Source: Pseudomonadota bacterium
Lineage (GTDB): Bacteria > Pseudomonadota > Gammaproteobacteria > Acidiferrobacterales > Acidiferrobacteraceae
NCBI GenBank assembly: GCA_021816625.1
Contig: JAKAXM010000022.1
Location: forward strand, 1-37,951
Length of the DNA stretch: 37,951 nucleotides
Direction: 5' to 3'
Shown: in pieces, positions 24,599 to 33,032 of the stretch
Layout: every line of letters begins with the position of its first letter
Numbering within the stretch: the first letter of the stretch is position 1
Notes under the pieces: generated by a model
What the model was told of the DNA's origin: nothing
The model's input: only the letters and a program-made list of their open reading frames with translations
Databases searched by the model: none
Translations under genes and position numbers: made by a program

Positions 24599-25840
24599 AT
24601 GAGCAAGAGGCGTGTCGTAATCACAGGACTTGGGGCAGTCACGCCTCTTGGGCTCAATGTGGCGGACAATTGGCGGCGGATCATGGCAGGCGAGAGCGGT
24701 ATCGGCCCCGTGACGCAGTTCGATGCCACAGGGTTTCCGTCGACCATCGCAGGAGAGGTCCGGGGGTTCGATACGTCGGCGTTTTTGTCCGAGAAAGAGG
24801 CGCGCAAGATGGATCGCTTCATTCAACTCGGTATGGCCGCCGGCGTCGAGGCGATAAAGGATGCCGGAATCACCGTGACCGAAGAGAATGCCGAGCGGAT
24901 CGGATGCTACATAGGTTCGGGGATCGGTGGCGTCCACACCATTGAAGAAACTACTCGTCAGTATCTCGAGAAAGGCGCGCGGCGCATATCGCCTTTCTAT
25001 ATTCCCATGAGCATCATTAACATGATATCAGGGAATCTATCGATTCTTTACGGCTTTAAGGGGCCGAATCTGGCAGTCGTGACGGCGTGCACGACCTCGA
25101 CGCATGCGATCGGCGAGGCTGGGCGCATCATCGAATACGGGGATGCCGACGTCATGGTGGCAGGTGGCGCCGAAGCCGCTGTCACGCCAACCTCCATGGC
25201 GGGCTTTGGCAACGCCCGCGCCTTGAGTACGCGTAACGACGCCCCTACAGCGGCAAGCCGCCCCTGGGATCGCGACCGGGACGGTTTCGTGCTGAGCGAG
25301 GGTGGGGCGGTCGTGGTCCTTGAGGAATTCGAACATGCCCGGGCGCGAGGCGCACGTATCTACGCCGAATTGGTCGGTTTCGGTATGAGCGGCGACGCCC
25401 ACCACATGACGAGCCCGCCGGACGATGGCGATGGGGCGGCGCGCTGCATGCGCTATGCCTTGCGTAACGCGCGTATCGACATAGGCGAGGTCTCCTACAT
25501 CAACGCGCACGGCACGTCGACCCCGCCGGGCGACAAGGCCGAAACCCGTGCCATCAAGACAGTCTTTGGCGAGCGCGCAAAAGGGCTCGCAGTAAGTTCC
25601 ACGAAGTCCATGACAGGCCATCTGTTAGGGGCCGCCGGGGCCATCGAAGCGATCTACACGGCGCTTGCGATCCATGAGCAGGTGGCACCGCCCACGATCA
25701 ATCTCGATAACCCCGACGAAGACTGTGACCTGGACTACGTCCCGCATACGCCGCGCGAGATGCCGATCCGCTATGCGCTCTCGAATTCCTTTGGGTTTGG
25801 CGGGACTAACGGGACGCTCGTCCTGGGTCGCCTGCCGTAA
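24599..25840 (+). CDS. fabF: Beta-ketoacyl-ACP synthase II
   Basis: The 413-residue condensing enzyme has catalytic C164 in VTACTTSTHA, H304 in NAHGTSTPP and H341 in MTGHLLGAAGA. The start at 24599 (MSKRRVVITGLGAVTPLG) matches the family and has AGGGGG upstream; a longer open frame from 24560 lacks support. In Gammaproteobacteria acpP-fabF is often followed by pabC; here pabB intervenes. Confidence 0.97.
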   Translation: MSKRRVVITGLGAVTPLGLNVADNWRRIMAGESGIGPVTQFDATGFPSTIAGEVRGFDTSAFLSEKEARKMDRFIQLGMAAGVEAIKDAGITVTEENAERIGCYIGSGIGGVHTIEETTRQYLEKGARRISPFYIPMSIINMISGNLSILYGFKGPNLAVVTACTTSTHAIGEAGRIIEYGDADVMVAGGAEAAVTPTSMAGFGNARALSTRNDAPTAASRPWDRDRDGFVLSEGGAVVVLEEFEHARARGARIYAELVGFGMSGDAHHMTSPPDDGDGAARCMRYALRNARIDIGEVSYINAHGTSTPPGDKAETRAIKTVFGERAKGLAVSSTKSMTGHLLGAAGAIEAIYTALAIHEQVAPPTINLDNPDEDCDLDYVPHTPREMPIRYALSNSFGFGGTNGTLVLGRLP

Positions 25841-25846
25841 CGACCC

Positions 25847-27172
25847 ATGCTGGGGCCCGGCATCGTGCAGGTGGCCCCGCAAGGCCTGAATGATCTTCTT
25901 GCGGTGCACGAGCGCATGCCCGATGCCTATCCGCACCTGCTGACCAGCACCACGGCAAGCGGCGGGCGCTACGATATCCTGTTTGCCTATCCCGAGCCTC
26001 CGCACATCCTCCCAGGCGACGCGACTGCCGCGGATGCCGTGGGTTTTTGGGCGCATTTGGATCAGGTCACGCGCCCGAACCCGCCACCCCGAGAGGACCC
26101 CCTACCGTTTCATTACGGGTATTTTCTCTATCTCGGTTATGAGCTCATGGCGACCTTCGAGCCGCGTGTGGCCTTGCCCCGGCCGGTGACCTTGCCGCTT
26201 GCCTGGTTGCAGTTTTGTCCGGGTGCCGTTATTTATGATCGCCGGCAGGAGGCGACCTATATCACGGGGCGCGATACGCAGCTCGTGGCTACAGTCGCGC
26301 GCGATTTGGCAGCCGTCGCGCCGGCTGGCAGTGTGCGCCCGATTCCCGTCGCGGGCCTGATCGAAGACCCAGAGTCCGATTTTTTGGCAGGGGTCGCAAC
26401 CATCCGAGACTATATCGCGGCCGGAGATATCTTCCAGGCCAACCTCTCGCGCCGCTATCGCGCGGCCCTGGCCCCGGAAACGTCGCCTGCCGCAGTCTTT
26501 CGGGCGCTGAGCGCCGCGAATCCCGCTGCCCTGTCGGCGCTCGCTACGCTCGGCACTACGGTGCTCGCAAGCGCCTCCCCGGAACGCTTGCTCGCGCGTC
26601 GTGGGGGGCGTGTGACGACCCAGCCCATCGCCGGGACTGCTGGCCGTCTGGCCGAGGCGAGTGCCGATGTCCGGGCGCGCACGGCCTTACAGGAAGACCC
26701 CAAGGAGCGCGCCGAGCATGTAATGCTGGTCGATCTGGAGCGCAACGATCTCGGCCGCGTGTGCGCGGCGGGCAGTGTCCGGGTCCGTGATTTTATGAGG
26801 ATCGAGACCTTGGCGACGGTCCACCATCTGGTTTCGGACGTGGAAGGGGAACTGCGCCCGGGGATCTCGACTTCGGACCTCATTAAAGCCGTCTTTCCGG
26901 GGGGCTCGATTACCGGTTGCCCGAAGATCCGCTGCATGCAGATCCTGGCTGCGCTCGAGGGCGCGCCGCGCGAGGCCTATACGGGCAGTATCGGTTATGT
27001 GAACGAATGGGGTGCGCTCGATCTCAATATCTTGATTCGGACGCTCGCACTGCGCGGGGGTGAGCTGGAGTTCCGGGTTGGGGCAGGCATTGTGGCTGAC
27101 TCCTGTCCGACGCGTGAACTGCAAGAGACGCGCGCCAAAGCAGCCGGCATGCTGCGGGCGCTTGCGCTATGA
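25847..27172 (+). CDS. pabB: Aminodeoxychorismate synthase component I (PabB-like)
   Basis: The 441-residue chorismate-utilising enzyme would convert chorismate to 4-amino-4-deoxychorismate for folate synthesis, using ammonia from a glutaminase (PabA, not in the window). PabB-like features are GYFLYLGYEL (91-100) and GDIFQANLSRRY (about 193-204). The C-terminal GAGIVADSCPTRELQETRAKA contains the conserved chorismate-binding glutamates. Motif 260-264 is PIAGT, whereas E. coli-type PabB has PIKGT with an active-site lysine; PIAGT is usual in anthranilate synthase. The following pabC supports the PabB role. It lies between fabF and pabC with a four-base overlap at its end. Confidence 0.85.
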   Translation: MLGPGIVQVAPQGLNDLLAVHERMPDAYPHLLTSTTASGGRYDILFAYPEPPHILPGDATAADAVGFWAHLDQVTRPNPPPREDPLPFHYGYFLYLGYELMATFEPRVALPRPVTLPLAWLQFCPGAVIYDRRQEATYITGRDTQLVATVARDLAAVAPAGSVRPIPVAGLIEDPESDFLAGVATIRDYIAAGDIFQANLSRRYRAALAPETSPAAVFRALSAANPAALSALATLGTTVLASASPERLLARRGGRVTTQPIAGTAGRLAEASADVRARTALQEDPKERAEHVMLVDLERNDLGRVCAAGSVRVRDFMRIETLATVHHLVSDVEGELRPGISTSDLIKAVFPGGSITGCPKIRCMQILAALEGAPREAYTGSIGYVNEWGALDLNILIRTLALRGGELEFRVGAGIVADSCPTRELQETRAKAAGMLRALAL

Positions 27173-27990
27173 TCCCGCTTGCTACATTGATCAATGGCGA
27201 TAGCCCGGGGCAGATCACGGCAGCCAACCGGGGCTTGCAGTATGGTGACGGGCTCTTTGAGACGGTAGCCGTCGTCGACGGCCGGCCGCTTTTATGGGAT
27301 GCGCATATGGCGCGTTTGCAACGCGACGCCCACCGGCTCGGATTTGATCCGCCCCCCGAAGAGCGGCTCACCTACGAGGTTGCGGCCCTCGCCCGCGTCC
27401 ACCCGCAGGCGGTATTGAAGATCGTCGTGGTGCGCGCCGCCCAAGGGCGGGGCTACCGGGGGCGCACGCGAGAAAGTGAGCGTGTCGTGACGGCGTGGCC
27501 GTGGCCTACGCTCGCGCCGGCCGGGGCGCTCGATATCGCTTGGTGCGCCACACCGCTTGCCCGTCAACCGCGGCTCGCCGGGATGAAGCATCTCAATCGC
27601 CTGGAGCAGGTCTTGGCCCAGAATGAGCTTGATCCCGCCTGTTGGGAGGGTTTGATGCAAGACACGGCAGGTTGGGTCATTGAAGGCACCATGAGCAACG
27701 TCTTTATCGTAGCCGATGGAGTGCTGGCAACACCCCGGCTGGATCAGGCGGGGGTGGCTGGGGTGATGCGCGATCAGGTCCTGCATCGCGCCCGGGAACG
27801 CGGTATTCCCGTCATAGTCGAGGCTCTCAGTCGCGAACGGGTGCTGGCCGCCGATGAGGTCTTTCTCACCAATTCCCTGATGGGGGTGCGCACCGTGCGC
27901 AGCCTGCCGGGACGTGTCTATGGCCCGCCGGTACTCGGGCCTCTGATCGGCAAGGAGCTGATGGAGCGGGGCGATGCGCGCGCTCCTTAG
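27169..27990 (+). CDS. pabC: Aminodeoxychorismate lyase
   Basis: The 273-residue class IV PLP enzyme releases pyruvate from aminodeoxychorismate to give 4-aminobenzoate. YGDGLFETV (25-33), the PLP lysine K140 in GMKHLNRLEQ and the cofactor-phosphate region EGTMSNVF are diagnostic. The ATG overlaps the pabB stop by four bases and its own 3' end overlaps mltG by 17 bases. Closely related aminotransferases share these motifs, but the position next to pabB and mltG makes PabC most likely. Confidence 0.93.
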   Translation: MIPLATLINGDSPGQITAANRGLQYGDGLFETVAVVDGRPLLWDAHMARLQRDAHRLGFDPPPEERLTYEVAALARVHPQAVLKIVVVRAAQGRGYRGRTRESERVVTAWPWPTLAPAGALDIAWCATPLARQPRLAGMKHLNRLEQVLAQNELDPACWEGLMQDTAGWVIEGTMSNVFIVADGVLATPRLDQAGVAGVMRDQVLHRARERGIPVIVEALSRERVLAADEVFLTNSLMGVRTVRSLPGRVYGPPVLGPLIGKELMERGDARAP

Positions 27991-29029
27991 GACCTTTGCC
28001 GCGCTGTTGGGCTTCGGTGCGCTCGCCATAGCCGGCTGGTATTGGCTCGCCGATTGGCCGGTTCACCCCGGCCACCGTGTCTACCGCCTGCCCACGGGCA
28101 CGACCATGCGATCTTTTGCCGAGCAGCTAAAGCGTCGCCACGTCCTTGATTTCGTCGATCCGTTCGTGGCGTTGGCCGAGATCGAAGGCTGGGGCCAGGC
28201 TCTAAAGAGTGGGGTATATCGTTTTCCGGATCCCACGACGCCCCTCGAGATTTTGCGCATGGTGGTGGACGGACGGGTCGTTGAGTACCCGGTAACGTTG
28301 GTTCCCGGATGGACCTTCCATCAGGTGCGCGTAACGCTTGGCCACGCACCCCACTTGCGTAACGATGTCCATGGCCTAAGCCGCGCCGCCATCCGTAAAG
28401 CGTTGCATCTGCATGCAAGCCTCGAAGGGAATTTTTTCCCCGATACCTACTTCTATACGACGGACGCTACGGCGCTTTCCATCTTGGCCCGCGCGCATGC
28501 CCGCGAGAAACGGCTGTTGCGGTCTGATTGGCAGGCGCGTGCGCCCGGACTACCGCTGCGTACCCCGGAACAGGCCTTGATCCTGGCCTCACTCATCGAG
28601 CGGGAGACAGCGCGGGCCGGCGAGCGCCGCAAGATCGCCGGCGTATTCGTGAACCGCTTGCGGCTTGGCATGATGTTGGAGACCGACCCGACCGTGATTT
28701 TCGGTCTTGGTAAGCGTTACCATGGCACGCTCACGAGCGCCGACCTTGCCTTTCCGAGCCCCTATAATACCTACCTGCACTATGGACTGCCCCCGACACC
28801 GATTGGGCTATGCAGCTCGCGGGCCCTATATGCCGCCCTGCACCCGGCCAAGACCAAGGCGCTCTATTTTGTGGCAACAGGGCAGGGAGGTCATGTATTC
28901 TCTGACACACTCAAGGCGCAGGATCGGGAAATCCGCAAATATGAACTCCATCAGCGGCAAGCCTCGCTTCATAACCCTCGAGGGTCTAGACGGATCCGGC
29001 AAAACCACGCAGATCGACAAAATCGTTGA
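27974..29029 (+). CDS. mltG: Endolytic murein transglycosylase MltG
   Basis: This inner-membrane lytic transglycosylase terminates nascent glycan strands. It has one N-terminal membrane helix (about residues 8-26), a LysM-like region and the YceG catalytic domain with E209 in ASLIERETA. LPPTPIG and ALYFVATGQGGHVFSDTL follow near the end. Family similarity appears to end near residue 329; the last 22 residues are Arg/Asn/His-rich and are read from DNA that also encodes the start and P-loop of Tmk. The 89-base overlap with tmk is unusually long and may reflect loss of the original stop codon. Confidence 0.93.
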   Translation: MRALLRTFAALLGFGALAIAGWYWLADWPVHPGHRVYRLPTGTTMRSFAEQLKRRHVLDFVDPFVALAEIEGWGQALKSGVYRFPDPTTPLEILRMVVDGRVVEYPVTLVPGWTFHQVRVTLGHAPHLRNDVHGLSRAAIRKALHLHASLEGNFFPDTYFYTTDATALSILARAHAREKRLLRSDWQARAPGLPLRTPEQALILASLIERETARAGERRKIAGVFVNRLRLGMMLETDPTVIFGLGKRYHGTLTSADLAFPSPYNTYLHYGLPPTPIGLCSSRALYAALHPAKTKALYFVATGQGGHVFSDTLKAQDREIRKYELHQRQASLHNPRGSRRIRQNHADRQNR

Positions 29030-29564
29030 GGTGTGCGCCGAGCATAGCCCGGCAGGCGTAGTGGTGACCCGGGAGCCGGGGGGCACGGAATTGGGAGAAC
29101 GCATCCGCCACATCCTCCTCGAGCATGCCTCGATTGAGCCTCTGAGCGAACTCTTATTGGTGCTCGCCGCGCGGGTCCAGCACGTGCACGCCGTTATCGC
29201 ACCTGCGCTGGCACTCGGGCAAACGGTGGTCTGCGATCGCTATATCGATGCGACCTACGCCTACCAAGGGGCAGGGCGCGGTCTACCCAGCCCCTTACTC
29301 GATGAGCTGGGGCGGCTGCTGGCACTGCCGACACCCGACTTGACCTTGTATTTTGATGTCCCGGTGGCCACCGCCCAGGCGCGTCGCAGAGGCCGTCCTG
29401 CCGACCGCATCGAATCCGAGGACGCCACGTTTTTTGAGCGGGTGCGGGCCGGCTATATGGCCCGGGCGGCCGCGGCCCCGGCACGTTTTGTCACGGTTCC
29501 GGCGAGCGGGACCTTGGTAGAGGTGGGCCAGTCCGTCGTTACGGCCTTGGACGGCTTATGGTAG
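28941..29564 (+). CDS. tmk: Thymidylate kinase
   Basis: The start at 28941 (MNSISGKPRFITLEGLDGSG) gives the normal length of 207 residues; the longer open frame lies inside mltG and is not conserved. Motifs are the P-loop EGLDGSGKTT (14-23), VVCDRYIDATYAYQG around the DRY motif, and the LID region RRRGRPADRIES. The enzyme makes dTDP from dTMP. The gene overlaps mltG by 89 bases and holB by seven. Confidence 0.95.
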   Translation: MNSISGKPRFITLEGLDGSGKTTQIDKIVEVCAEHSPAGVVVTREPGGTELGERIRHILLEHASIEPLSELLLVLAARVQHVHAVIAPALALGQTVVCDRYIDATYAYQGAGRGLPSPLLDELGRLLALPTPDLTLYFDVPVATAQARRRGRPADRIESEDATFFERVRAGYMARAAAAPARFVTVPASGTLVEVGQSVVTALDGLW

Positions 29565-30508
29565 AACCGCTACCGTGGCATAGGGAGGTCTGGGAGCGGC
29601 TTGCGGCTCATGAACGCCTCGCCCACGCCCTATTGCTAGTCGGACCTGCCGGGGTCGGTAAGCGGGTTTTCGCAGCCGCGCTGGCCAGGCGACTTGTGTG
29701 CGAGGAAGGGCGGGCCTGCGGCGTTTGCCGCAGCTGCCGGTTGGCCCTGTCGGATAACCACCCTGACATCCTGCCGCTTGTGCGCGCGGAGGGGGCATCG
29801 GAAATCACAGTCGACAGCGCCCGCGGGCTTCAGGATTTTGTGGCGCTCAGGCCCCACATCGCCGCCCGGCGTGTGGCACTGATACTCGACGCGGATCATC
29901 TCAACCGGTCAGCGGCCAACGCCATTCTCAAGACCCTCGAAGAGCCCCCGCCCGGGAGTTATCTTGTGCTCGTAAGCGATGCGCCGGCCCGGCTCCTGCC
30001 CACTGTACGCTCGCGTTGCCAGCGGCTGGCCCTCGGTCGCCCAAACGAGGCACAGGCCCTGGCCTATCTCGCCGATCATCAGGTTCCCGATGCCGGGGCG
30101 CGGCTGGCCTTGACCCATGGGGCGCCGTTACGGGCACAGGCCTTGCCGAGCGATGCCCCGGATATGGCAGCCCGGCTCATCAAGACCCTAGAGGATCTTG
30201 CCGGTGGCCGGCTTGCCGTCCCAGATGCGACGGAGGCATGGCAGGGTGCGGATCCGGATGTCGCCTTGGCCCTGGTCACCGACATAGGCGCAGGCCTGGC
30301 CGAATCCTGCCTCATGGGCCGCTCGCAGCGGGGCTTTAGCGACCCTGTACAGCTGAGCTTGCGCCGTCTCGCTGATCGGCTAGACTTGGAGCGAGTCTTT
30401 CGTCTCTGGGATGAGGCGCTGGACGCCCGGGCCCTCCTCGGCGCGCCGCTCGATCGGCGGCTCGTCTGGGACCGCATCTTTATGAGCGTCGATACCGAGC
30501 AGGTGTAA
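29558..30508 (+). CDS. holB: DNA polymerase III delta-prime subunit
   Basis: The 316-residue AAA+ subunit belongs to the sliding-clamp loader. GPAGVGKR (29-36) is the Walker A region, a cysteine cluster CEEGRACGVCRSC forms the zinc module, and the SRC motif is in VRSRCQRL. The start overlaps tmk by seven bases. The order tmk-holB-pilZ-tatD is conserved in Pseudomonas-like Gammaproteobacteria. Confidence 0.94.
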   Translation: MVEPLPWHREVWERLAAHERLAHALLLVGPAGVGKRVFAAALARRLVCEEGRACGVCRSCRLALSDNHPDILPLVRAEGASEITVDSARGLQDFVALRPHIAARRVALILDADHLNRSAANAILKTLEEPPPGSYLVLVSDAPARLLPTVRSRCQRLALGRPNEAQALAYLADHQVPDAGARLALTHGAPLRAQALPSDAPDMAARLIKTLEDLAGGRLAVPDATEAWQGADPDVALALVTDIGAGLAESCLMGRSQRGFSDPVQLSLRRLADRLDLERVFRLWDEALDARALLGAPLDRRLVWDRIFMSVDTEQV

Positions 30509-30513
30509 GGACC

Positions 30514-30894
30514 ATGTCAACAGCTGAACCTATCCTCCCCGAGGGCGCCAAAGGGATAGCGCGCCCAGGCGTGCTCTCGCTCGTAATCAAAGACCGCAAT
30601 GCCCTCTATACGGCCTACATGCCCTTTTTGAAGGGTGGCGGCTTGTTCATCCCCAGCAACCGGCCCTACAAGCTCGGCGACGAGATCTTCATGCTCCTTA
30701 CCCTCATGGATAGCAAGGAGAAGATCCCGGTGGCCGGGCATGTGGTGTGGGTGACGCCCGAGGGTGCCTCGCGCGGGCGGGCCGCGGGTATCGGGATTCA
30801 GTTCAGCGCCAAGGATGCTGAGGTGGCGCGCACAAAGATCGAGACCCTCTTGATCGGCCAATTGCAATCGGATCGCCCGACCCATACGATGTAG
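30514..30894 (+). CDS. pilZ: Type IV pilus assembly protein PilZ
   Basis: This 126-residue single-domain PilZ protein contains LSLVIKDRNALYTAYMPFLK and GGLFIPSNRPYKLGDEIFML, as in the founding PilZ of Pseudomonas. Like that protein it lacks the N-terminal RxxxR and (D/N)xSxxG motifs needed to bind cyclic di-GMP, so it is expected to act in pilus assembly by protein contacts. It sits six bases after holB and three before tatD. The presence of pilZ implies that type IV pili are encoded elsewhere. Confidence 0.92.
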   Translation: MSTAEPILPEGAKGIARPGVLSLVIKDRNALYTAYMPFLKGGGLFIPSNRPYKLGDEIFMLLTLMDSKEKIPVAGHVVWVTPEGASRGRAAGIGIQFSAKDAEVARTKIETLLIGQLQSDRPTHTM

Positions 30895-30896
30895 GG

Positions 30897-31670
30897 ATGT
30901 CGTTCGTCGATTCGCACTGCCATCTCCATTTCGATCCCCTGCGTCAGGACCTAGACGGGGCCATCAACCGGGCCCGGGCCGCCGGTGTCTCGCGCATGCT
31001 GTGCGTGAGCGTGGGACTCGCCGACGATTTGCCCATTCACGAGATCATGCGGACCTATCCTGATGTCTTTGGTTCGGTGGGTGTACACCCCAACGAGAGC
31101 GCCCCGAGCGACCGCCTGTATGATGATCTGCTGGCGGCCGCTTACCGCGGGCGCATGATCGCGATCGGTGAGACCGGTCTTGATTACTATCGTGTCCAAG
31201 AGGGCGAGCGACAGCCCCAGCAGGAAAGTTTCCGGCGCCACATCGCGGCGTCCCGCCATACCCATAAGCCGCTCATCGTCCATACCCGCGAGGCCGGCCG
31301 CGACACTCTCGCAATCCTGCGGGAGGAGGGGGCAGGCGAGGTTGGCGGCATCATCCACTGTTTCACCGAGGACGCGGAATTCGCGCGGCAGGCCCTCGAC
31401 CTCAATTTTTATATCTCGTTTTCCGGGATCGTGACCTTCAAGAACGCCCAGGCGCTCCGCGATGTCGCGCGTCTGATCCCCGAGGATCGTTTGCTGATCG
31501 AAACCGACGCGCCTTATTTGGCCCCGGTCCCTCATCGTGGCAAGAGTAACGAGCCGGCCTATGTCCCTCATGTCGCGCGCGGTCTCGCAGATGTGCGCGG
31601 TGTGGCCTGGGAGCGGGTGGCGGAGGCGACCTCCGCCAACTTCTTTAGACTCTTTCCTGCCGCCGCCTAA
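30897..31670 (+). CDS. TatD-family metal-dependent hydrolase (3'-5' DNase)
   Basis: The 257-residue TIM-barrel enzyme has the metal ligands expected for the family: HxH in DSHCHLHF (H7, H9), the glutamate in GETGLDYY, histidines in IVHTRE and IIHCF, and the aspartate in ETDAPYL. Members act on DNA 3' ends during repair and degradation. It closes the long plus-strand operon. It is of the TatD/YcfH type; ycfH is the E. coli gene in the equivalent position after holB. Confidence 0.93.
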   Translation: MSFVDSHCHLHFDPLRQDLDGAINRARAAGVSRMLCVSVGLADDLPIHEIMRTYPDVFGSVGVHPNESAPSDRLYDDLLAAAYRGRMIAIGETGLDYYRVQEGERQPQQESFRRHIAASRHTHKPLIVHTREAGRDTLAILREEGAGEVGGIIHCFTEDAEFARQALDLNFYISFSGIVTFKNAQALRDVARLIPEDRLLIETDAPYLAPVPHRGKSNEPAYVPHVARGLADVRGVAWERVAEATSANFFRLFPAAA

Positions 31671-31787
31671 AGCGATCTCCGGCCCGCCGGTCCCGGAGTT
31701 GCCATATTATTGAGCTATTTCATGGGCTTACGAAAATATCTTCGCATCGTATGAGACATGACGTGAGCTGTTGTTGGCAAATCCTTA

Positions 31788-32744
31788 TCAGGACATGGTT
31801 CGCTGGCGGCGGCGATCCAGTAGATAGGCAACCATGAGGTAGAGATAGACCACCATGTACATATTTGCGGTGCCCAGCATGTCGCCGCGATTGCCGGTGC
31901 TGCCCAGATGGTAGGGACCGCCCCAGCCCTCGGCCGTCGTCCATACCCCAAAGGAGTACAGGAAACCGATAGGCAGGAAGAGCCGCTGCCAGCGTTTGAG
32001 CAGAAGGCTTAAGGCCAAGATCGACTCGATGAGGGCAGCCCCGATGCCGAAGACGAGGGGGCCGACCAGCTGGATGGCGCTGATGAAGAAGCCGATATAA
32101 GCGACGATCCAGGCCGGTTGTCCAGCCTGCGACTGTTGCAAATAGCTGAGACTGTGTTCGAAGAACGCCGGTTGCCATTTCCAGAAGGCATCAAAGGCCC
32201 AGAGCAGTCCAAAGAGGATGCGTATCACCTCGATGGCACGGGGATTTACAGGCCGCTCACTCGCTCCGGCGAGACTCAAACGCCGATCGGATGGGACCGA
32301 CAAGACCGCCATGAAGATGAATGCGTAGACGATGGCCGTACCCGGATCGGTGGCTCCCGAGGTGTATGGTCCCCCCAAGCCGCCGACGGTCGACCATAAA
32401 AAGAGGGTGTAGAGGATGCCGAGTCGTGCCATAGGACGCAGCGCGAACCCGGTCAGGAGGGAGAGGGCGAGCAGGCCGTCGAGAATGACCGTCGCTATAG
32501 CGACATGACGGGGTCCAAGGGCCATCAACATATGCATGATGTCGTGAAGGTAGCTTGCGACCGGCGCAGACTGACCCTTTACGCGTTTGGCAATCGATCC
32601 CAGAAAATGATCGACGTAGGGGCGGTTGGCCTCGAGCACCGTATTGGCCACCCAGATGAGACCAAATAGGATACGTAGCGCGGCAAAACCGAGTTCCTGA
32701 TCCTTCGTGTAGCGCGATGACCGGTTCTCTAACATGGACAACAT
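31788..32744 (-). CDS. Membrane protein with two tandem DoxX/DoxD-like domains
   Basis: The 318-residue protein is an internal duplication with a constant offset of 151 residues: RILFGLIW (24-31) and RILFGLLW (175-182), LALSLL (92-97 and 243-248), GGPY (124-127 and 275-278). Each half has about four membrane helices and resembles the DoxX/DoxD type of small membrane protein, whose members include the small subunit of thiosulfate:quinone oxidoreductase in acidophiles. That link suggests a role in sulfur or redox metabolism but is not proved by the sequence. It is transcribed alone, away from the diguanylate-cyclase-like gene. It has no signal for other partners. Confidence 0.75.
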   Translation of the reverse strand: MLSMLENRSSRYTKDQELGFAALRILFGLIWVANTVLEANRPYVDHFLGSIAKRVKGQSAPVASYLHDIMHMLMALGPRHVAIATVILDGLLALSLLTGFALRPMARLGILYTLFLWSTVGGLGGPYTSGATDPGTAIVYAFIFMAVLSVPSDRRLSLAGASERPVNPRAIEVIRILFGLLWAFDAFWKWQPAFFEHSLSYLQQSQAGQPAWIVAYIGFFISAIQLVGPLVFGIGAALIESILALSLLLKRWQRLFLPIGFLYSFGVWTTAEGWGGPYHLGSTGNRGDMLGTANMYMVVYLYLMVAYLLDRRRQRTMS

Positions 32745-32807
32745 TCCTCCTTGGATTTCCGCCGATCAGGCAGCCGTTTCTTCCGCGGCCTACGACGCCC
32801 TTGCGCG

Positions 32808-32836
32808 ACTATAGTACAAGCGGCCGCGGATGCCCA
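32808..32836 (-). promoter_or_regulatory. Candidate promoter of the duplicated DoxX-like gene
   Basis: On the minus strand TGGGCA (plus 32831-32836) is followed by 17 bases and TATAGT (plus 32808-32813). The -35 is a partial match and the -10 a good one. It lies about 65 bases upstream of the start codon. Confidence 0.4.
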
Positions 32837-32951
32837 CCGCCGGCCGAGAACGGGCCCGTAGCCCCGTGGGGCAGGGCCGCATAACAGCGTGGCGGCGTAC
32901 GCCCAGGCTTAGTCGCCATGCGGTGTCTTTATAAGGAGACGCTGACGCGGT

Positions 32952-32979
32952 TTGCTCGATCTCGCGCCCTGACTATACT
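32952..32979 (+). promoter_or_regulatory. Candidate sigma-70 promoter of the GAF-GGDEF-EAL gene
   Basis: TTGCTC (32952-32957), 16 bases and TATACT (32974-32979) form a reasonable promoter. Transcription would start near 32986, about 47 bases before the chosen start codon. Confidence 0.5.
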
Positions 32980-33032
32980 GATAGATACGAGCATCGGCCT
33001 ATGCCGCAATGTACAGCCTCGGGATGTGAGCA

